Source of the DNA: an uncultured Pseudomonadota bacterium
GTDB taxonomy: Bacteria; Myxococcota_A; Polyangia; HGW-17
DNA: 16,554 nt
Assembly: GCA_938004375.1 (NCBI GenBank)
Contig: CALKWH010000291.1
Coordinates: 1-16,554 of the forward strand
Reading direction: 5' to 3'
The notes under the pieces were generated by a model, which worked only from the letters and a program-made list of their open reading frames with translations, did not search any database and was not told the DNA's origin. Of the stretch, positions 12,429-16,554 are shown piece by piece (the first letter of the stretch is position 1; the number at the start of each line of letters is the position of its first letter). The translations under genes were made by a program, and so were the position numbers.

Positions 12429-15090
12429 CACCCACCCGGAAACGCGTCGTGGGCTTCATGTCCGTGGGCTTGGGCCCGGGGGACTTCAGCGGATCGTCGA
12501 ACTTCAACTTACCCATGGGCGACGGCAGGGGATTCTCGAACTTGAGTTTGCCCGGCGAGGAGGTCGGGGACATGGGAGGCACGGAGGTCTCAGGCTTCAT
12601 CGCAGGCGCCGCGGTCGGTTTCATGACAGACGGCAGCGAGACGGCGGCAGCCATCCCCGCTTCCAGCGGAGCCATCCCCGCTTCCGGCGGAGCCATCTCC
12701 GCGTCCGGCGGAGCCATCTCCGCTTCCGGCGGAGCCATCTCCGCTTCCGGCGGATCCGGAGGCTTCACGGGCTGAAGCACCAGGATCACCGGTACGTCGA
12801 TGAACTCGCGCGGGACCCGGTACTGCAGCTCACGAGTCTCAAAGCCCGGCTTCATCGCCCGAACATGCACGTCCTGCAGCCCCGGAAGATCGAGCTCCAC
12901 CGGTGTGTTGCCCGCGAGCCGCACCTGGGGGCCGGTGACCTCCACGAAAGCGCCGGGAGGATCGGAAATGATCTTGACCCGCACCGGCTTCTCCCGGGGT
13001 TCGGCCGCCCTCAGCCACGCCTGCAACTCTTCGCCGGTCAGCACCGGAGACGAGATGGGCATGACCGCGCCGTCCGGAGTGGAGGCCCCCGAACTCCAGT
13101 ACACGATCCCCCCCACGGCCAGCACCAGGGTGAGGACCACGGCGACCAGGGCTCCCCGTGAAATCCTCGGCTGTGCACCCAGCAGGCTCCCCGCCCCGAC
13201 GCTCTGACTGATGGACCCCATGGGCAGGGACATCTCCGCGAAGGGAGTGTTCTCGGTATCCGGCGGCGGCGGCAGCGGCAGCGGCTCCTGGGAGAGCTCC
13301 ACGAAGGGGCGCTTCTGGACCAACGGATCCAGCCGCGACACCTCCAGGGCCAGCTCCTGGAACAGATCCCCGGCCGTGGGCGGTCTCCGGGTCTGGTCCT
13401 TCTGAAGCGCGCGCTCCAGGATCCGCCAGATCGCCGGCGGAAAACCCGGCAGACGCGCGGTGATGGGCACCGGAGGCTCCGCGACCTGCTTCATCATCAT
13501 CTGCTGGTAGTTCTCCGCCTCGTAAGGGAGGCGTCCGGAGAGCATGCGGTAGATAAGCACGCCCAGTGCATACACGTCGCAGGGTGGACCAATGACATCG
13601 GTGTGACCGAGAGCCTGCTCGGGGCTCATGTAAGCCGGCGTGCCCATCACGATCCCCGTGGCGGTGGCGCTCATGTCCTGGAGCTCCGGCTGCAAAATCT
13701 TGGCGATGCCGAAGTCGAGGAGTTTGATCGTCCTCCCGAAACGGCTCACGATCAGGAAGACGTTCTCGGGTTTGAGATCACGGTGGATGACGCCGATCTC
13801 GTGGGCCGCGTCCAGGCCGGCGGCGATCTGCCGGACCATCGGCAGCACCTCCTCGAGGGACAAGGCACCGCTGCGGTCCAGATAGGACCCCAGATCCTCG
13901 CCGGGCAAAAATTCCATGATCAGATAGGGACGCCCATCGGAGAGAATCCCGAAGTCGAAGATCTCCACGATGTTCGGATGGTTGATGTGGTTGACGGCCC
14001 GGGCCTCGGACATGAAGCGCTTGGCGATCTCGGGGCGCGCGCACAACTCTTCGTGGAGGACCTTGATGGCCACCTTGCGGTCGATGGTCGGATGGATCCC
14101 GAGAAAGACCTGCCCCATGGCACCCGCATCCAGCACCCGCTCCACACGATAGTTGCCCAGGGTCTGGCCGATCAGGGGGTCCTTCTGCTCGGGCGTCCAG
14201 TCCAGGGGCAGATCCTCACAGGCCTGACGGAAGGCCGCATAGAACAGGGCCGAGGACTGGAAGCGCTGCTCCGGCGCCTTCTGCAGGCACTGCATCACCA
14301 CCCGGGCCATCAGGGGAGTGACCGTCGGGTTGGCCTGACGGATGGGCACCGGCTCCTGGGTGGCGTAGTAGACGGCCACCTCGGCGGCCGAGCTACCCTG
14401 CACCGGGAGCTGGTTGGTCAACATCCGATACGCGATGACGCCCAGCGAGAAGATGTCGGAGAGATGGCTCAGGTTGCCGGTCTGACCCAGTGCCTGCTCC
14501 GGACTCATGTAGGCGGGGGTCCCCAGCACGATGCCGGTGGAGGTGATGGTCTCCCCCGTCCGGTCCTCCGGGTTCCATACCTTCGCCACACCGAAGTCCA
14601 GCAGCTTGACGATCGTCCTGTCCCCTTTGCGGGCGAGGAAGATGTTCGAAGGCTTCAAATCCCTGTGCACGATGCCGTTGGCGTGCACCGCGTTGAGCGC
14701 GTCGCACACGCGCATGAGGATACCCAGAATTTCCTTGAGAGTGAGCGGCCCGCGCTTCATCCGCTCGGACAGGGTCTCCCCCTGCAGGTACTCCATGGTG
14801 TAGTAACATCGTCCGTCGGGTAAAAAGCCGAAGTCAAAGGTCTCCACGATGTTCGGGTGCTCGAGCATCGCGATGGCGCGGGCCTCCTGGATGAACCGGT
14901 CGACCATGCTCCGGTCTTCGGAGAGGGAACGGGACAGCACCTTGATGGCCACGCGCTTGCGGATCTCGGGATTCTCCCCGAGATAGATGGTCCCCATGGC
15001 CCCGGAGCCCAATTTTCGTTGAACCAGGTAGTTACCGATGCTGGTTCCCTGCTCCAGGCCGGCCTGTTCCGGTCTCGCCATCAAGTCCAT
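12415..15090 (-). CDS. Tandem double-domain Ser/Thr protein kinase with transmembrane segment and PEGA domain
   Basis: The 891-residue protein contains two complete Hanks-type kinase domains. Domain 1 (about 21-287) has LGSGAMG, Lys50, Glu69, HRDLKPSN (catalytic Asp144), DFG at 165 and GTPAYMSPEQ. Domain 2 (about 314-580) has LDAGAMG, Lys343, Glu362, HRDLKPEN (Asp438), DFG at 459 and GTPAYMSPEQ. Both look catalytically competent, although the first glycine of the second loop is Asp. A Pro-rich linker leads to one membrane helix (646-665) and a PEGA domain (about 703-773), expected on the outer face of the inner membrane. The tail holds a seven-residue repeat (AEMAPPE type, 780-814) and a duplicated GKLKF motif (847-851, 860-864). 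The domains resemble each other closely, indicating internal duplication. A GGAG precedes the ATG at 15090. A TPR-barrel gene overlaps the 3' end. Confidence 0.96.
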   Translation of the reverse strand: MDLMARPEQAGLEQGTSIGNYLVQRKLGSGAMGTIYLGENPEIRKRVAIKVLSRSLSEDRSMVDRFIQEARAIAMLEHPNIVETFDFGFLPDGRCYYTMEYLQGETLSERMKRGPLTLKEILGILMRVCDALNAVHANGIVHRDLKPSNIFLARKGDRTIVKLLDFGVAKVWNPEDRTGETITSTGIVLGTPAYMSPEQALGQTGNLSHLSDIFSLGVIAYRMLTNQLPVQGSSAAEVAVYYATQEPVPIRQANPTVTPLMARVVMQCLQKAPEQRFQSSALFYAAFRQACEDLPLDWTPEQKDPLIGQTLGNYRVERVLDAGAMGQVFLGIHPTIDRKVAIKVLHEELCARPEIAKRFMSEARAVNHINHPNIVEIFDFGILSDGRPYLIMEFLPGEDLGSYLDRSGALSLEEVLPMVRQIAAGLDAAHEIGVIHRDLKPENVFLIVSRFGRTIKLLDFGIAKILQPELQDMSATATGIVMGTPAYMSPEQALGHTDVIGPPCDVYALGVLIYRMLSGRLPYEAENYQQMMMKQVAEPPVPITARLPGFPPAIWRILERALQKDQTRRPPTAGDLFQELALEVSRLDPLVQKRPFVELSQEPLPLPPPPDTENTPFAEMSLPMGSISQSVGAGSLLGAQPRISRGALVAVVLTLVLAVGGIVYWSSGASTPDGAVMPISSPVLTGEELQAWLRAAEPREKPVRVKIISDPPGAFVEVTGPQVRLAGNTPVELDLPGLQDVHVRAMKPGFETRELQYRVPREFIDVPVILVLQPVKPPDPPEAEMAPPEAEMAPPDAEMAPPEAGMAPLEAGMAAAVSLPSVMKPTAAPAMKPETSVPPMSPTSSPGKLKFENPLPSPMGKLKFDDPLKSPGPKPTDMKPTTRFRVGDGVI
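12649..12753. repeat. Five 21-bp tandem repeats in the kinase C-terminus
   Basis: Five contiguous 21-bp units start at 12649, 12670, 12691, 12712 and 12733 on the plus strand, each of the form AGCCATC-CCGC-TCC-GCGG. The last two are identical and the others differ by one to a few bases. They encode the heptapeptide repeat of the kinase tail and preserve frame, so copy-number changes would lengthen or shorten the tail without truncating the protein. Confidence 0.9.
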
Positions 15091-15126
15091 CGTTCTCCAT
15101 CCGCACGAGGTCTATGCGTAATTATT

Positions 15127-15144
15127 TATGGACCAAGGTCCATA
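15127..15144. promoter_or_regulatory. Operator-like inverted repeat at the kinase operon start site
   Basis: The arms TATGGACC (15127-15134) and GGTCCATA (15137-15144) are perfect reverse complements separated by AA. The repeat lies a few bases downstream of the predicted transcription start (about 15148, minus strand), the usual place for a repressor site. A role as an operator is inferred. Confidence 0.5.
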
Positions 15145-15154
15145 CCGATGGAAA

Positions 15155-15183
15155 ATCTTAGTACCGACTCCCCCGGTTTGCAA
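15155..15183 (-). promoter_or_regulatory. Probable promoter of the kinase operon
   Basis: On the minus strand TTGCAA (15183-15178) and TAAGAT (15160-15155) are separated by 17 bp in an AT-rich intergenic segment. The predicted start near 15148 gives a leader of about 58 nt that contains the inverted repeat. Confidence 0.45.
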
Positions 15184-15202
15184 GGATTATGGCTTGAAGT
15201 AA

Positions 15203-16554
15203 CTAAGGATTCGGAAGGCTCAGGAAGATCCCGAGGGGGATATCCACACGGGCGCTCCAGGCGACCTCGTTGTGGGGGGCGCCGTCATCCCAATGATAGA
15301 ATACATCGGTGTCGGCGGTGTAGCCGAGGCCGAGCAGGGCGTCGTAGAACGCCACGGTCTGGCAGTAGTTGTCCGAACCCTCGGCGATGACGAAGCCGTT
15401 CGCGTCCTCGCAGCCCCCGACGGGCGGCCCGCCGCCGGAGTCCACGTAGACGGCGAAGTCGCGCAGCCCGGCGCCCTCGTACAGTTCACGCATCAGCGGG
15501 TTGTCGAGGCCAAATTTTCCCCAGCCCAGGGTGCCCGAGAGCGACCCCGCGAAGTGGTAGACGTCGGGGTACAGGTGGGCGATGTAGAGGCTGATGAGCC
15601 CGCCCAGGGACGAACCCATCACGCCGCGCAGGCCGTTGGTGGGATAGCGCGCCTCGATCAGCGGACGTACGGTCAGTTCCACCAGGCGGGCGTAGGCGTC
15701 CCCCTGGGCGACGAAGGTCTCTCCGTCGATCTCGTCGTCGACGTGGGTGTACTCGGTCATGCGGTCGTCGGAGTTGTCGATGCCCACGAGCAGCGCCGCG
15801 TACCCGTACGTGGCCATGACGTCCTGCAGGCGCCAGCCGCCCATCATGGAGTCCGGATCGAACAGGTTCTGACCGTCATGCAGGTACAGCACCGGCCAAG
15901 GACCGGTGCCGGCGGGCACGTAGACGCGCAGGAGCCGCTCGTCGAGGCCCTCGCCCACGAGCCCGTGGTACCGGTCGAGCCGCCAGTAGGTCGAGGACGG
16001 ACGGACGTAACTGATCTCCCCGTACTCGTCGTACTCGTACGAGCGGGCCCACGGGTCGGGCACCCACAGATCGGCGCTCACGAACTTGTACTTCTGCCCG
16101 GCGGGCTCGGCGATGGCCGTCTCGAGCCAGACGAAGTCGTCCACGCGGGCCATCCCCACCGGATTCCACTCGGTGAAATCGCCCGCCACGCTCCACTCTC
16201 CCTGATCATACCAGTGCATGAAGATGAACGTCCCCGAGGCCGTCTGGACCGGGAACCCGGTCAGCCGGTCGATGGCGGAGAACGCCTCGGCGGTGGTGAC
16301 CTCGCCGGCGATCCGGGCGCGGGCCCAGCGCTCGGCGTCCCAGGGGGCGCAGACCGTGGGGGAGGCGTCATTGCAGTCCCAGCCGGGCTCCACGGTGCAG
16401 TCCGCCGCGCAGCCGTCCCCGGGTTCGGTGCCTCCGTCGTCGCACGCCTCGGGGGCCGTCAGTCGTCCGTCCCCGCAGGAGGCGTTGTTCGTGTTGTTGA
16501 CGTTGTTGACGTTGTTGACGTTGTTGACGTTGTTGACGTTGTTCACGTTGTTGA
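15203..16554 (-). CDS. Secreted esterase with NNV linker, Cys-rich repeat and CBM48-like domain (5' end outside window)
   Basis: The gene is open to the window edge. The visible first GTG (16546) is a Val codon inside an Asn-Asn-Val repeat and not a real start, so the signal sequence lies beyond the edge. Numbering from that codon, the linker (1-22) leads to a Myxococcus-type cysteine-rich repeat (CGDGRLTAPEACDDG, 24-66). A CBM48/E-set-like domain follows (about 105-180, with GEWSVAGDFTEWNP and KYKFV). The C-terminal esterase domain (about 200-445) is of the Fes/IroE/feruloyl-esterase type, with nucleophile Ser313 (GSSLGG), His425 (APHNEVAW) and a probable acid at Asp369. Enterochelin esterase Fes has a similar CBM48-like plus esterase order, but the substrate here is unknown; carbohydrate esters or siderophores are both possible. 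The tether suggests a cell-surface location. Confidence 0.9.
   Translation of the reverse strand, partial: NNVNNVNNVNNVNNVNNVNNTNNASCGDGRLTAPEACDDGGTEPGDGCAADCTVEPGWDCNDASPTVCAPWDAERWARARIAGEVTTAEAFSAIDRLTGFPVQTASGTFIFMHWYDQGEWSVAGDFTEWNPVGMARVDDFVWLETAIAEPAGQKYKFVSADLWVPDPWARSYEYDEYGEISYVRPSSTYWRLDRYHGLVGEGLDERLLRVYVPAGTGPWPVLYLHDGQNLFDPDSMMGGWRLQDVMATYGYAALLVGIDNSDDRMTEYTHVDDEIDGETFVAQGDAYARLVELTVRPLIEARYPTNGLRGVMGSSLGGLISLYIAHLYPDVYHFAGSLSGTLGWGKFGLDNPLMRELYEGAGLRDFAVYVDSGGGPPVGGCEDANGFVIAEGSDNYCQTVAFYDALLGLGYTADTDVFYHWDDGAPHNEVAWSARVDIPLGIFLSLPNP
16486..16554. repeat. 9-bp tandem repeat encoding Asn-Asn-Val
   Basis: About seven units of GTTGTTGAC or close variants run to the window edge and encode the NNV repeat on the minus strand. 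The length is a multiple of three, so expansion or contraction keeps the frame. The true extent lies beyond the window. Confidence 0.9.

Noticed and set aside
12649..12753. A mobile or regulatory repeat array
   Set aside because: The 21-bp units are in frame within the kinase and explained by a heptapeptide repeat in its tail.
13603..14823. A 406-residue open frame on the plus strand opposite the kinase
   Set aside because: It is antisense to well-conserved kinase motifs, has shadow-like composition (repetitive Gly/His/Leu/Arg/Asp) and no ribosome-binding signal.

Overview
The window comes from a GC-rich bacterium, most likely a deltaproteobacterial lineage such as Myxococcota or Bradymonadota. 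The support is indirect. There are many predicted lipoproteins, a Cys-rich lipoprotein, an (Asn-Asn-Val)n linker followed by a Myxococcus-type cysteine-rich repeat, and a Ser/Thr kinase with a PEGA domain. No rRNA, tRNA or phylogenetic marker is present, so the placement is inference.

Layout, left to right. A HEAT-like lipoprotein gene (80-1174, +) is followed by tag, DNA-3-methyladenine glycosylase I (1217-1816, +). Tag overlaps convergently by 17 bp with rsgA, a ribosome-assembly GTPase (1800-2951, -). A strong sigma70-type promoter for rsgA lies about 230 bp upstream, and the interval can fold into a closed RNA structure. Next come a hexanucleotide repeat and a palindrome-dense stretch. 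It ends in a perfect 28-bp inverted repeat that carries the ribosome-binding site and start codon of a small four-helix-bundle (23S rRNA intervening-sequence type) protein gene (3598-3921, +). A Cys-rich lipoprotein (4245-5435, +) converges on a small outer-membrane beta-barrel gene (5457-6296, -). That gene lies downstream of an S46 dipeptidyl peptidase lipoprotein (6383-8572, -).

The S46 gene is divergent from an S9 prolyl-oligopeptidase-type lipoprotein (8795-10861, +), which appears to form an operon with a small Asp-rich lipoprotein (10875-11321, +). The two exopeptidases share one 222-bp promoter region, which suggests peptide scavenging at the cell envelope. Converging on the S9 operon is a two-gene unit (15090-11343, -): a tandem double Ser/Thr kinase with a membrane segment and PEGA domain, overlapping by 14 bp with a TPR plus beta-barrel protein. 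A perfect inverted repeat sits at the predicted transcription start of this operon. At the right edge is a 5'-truncated esterase (15203-16554, -) with an NNV linker, Cys-rich repeat, CBM48-like domain and esterase domain.

The left half is visibly richer in GC than roughly 8.6-15.1 kb. No CRISPR array, transposase, integrase, prophage or recognisable defence system was seen. The least explained material is 3017-3610: the candidate structured RNA and the palindromic start region of the four-helix-bundle gene.
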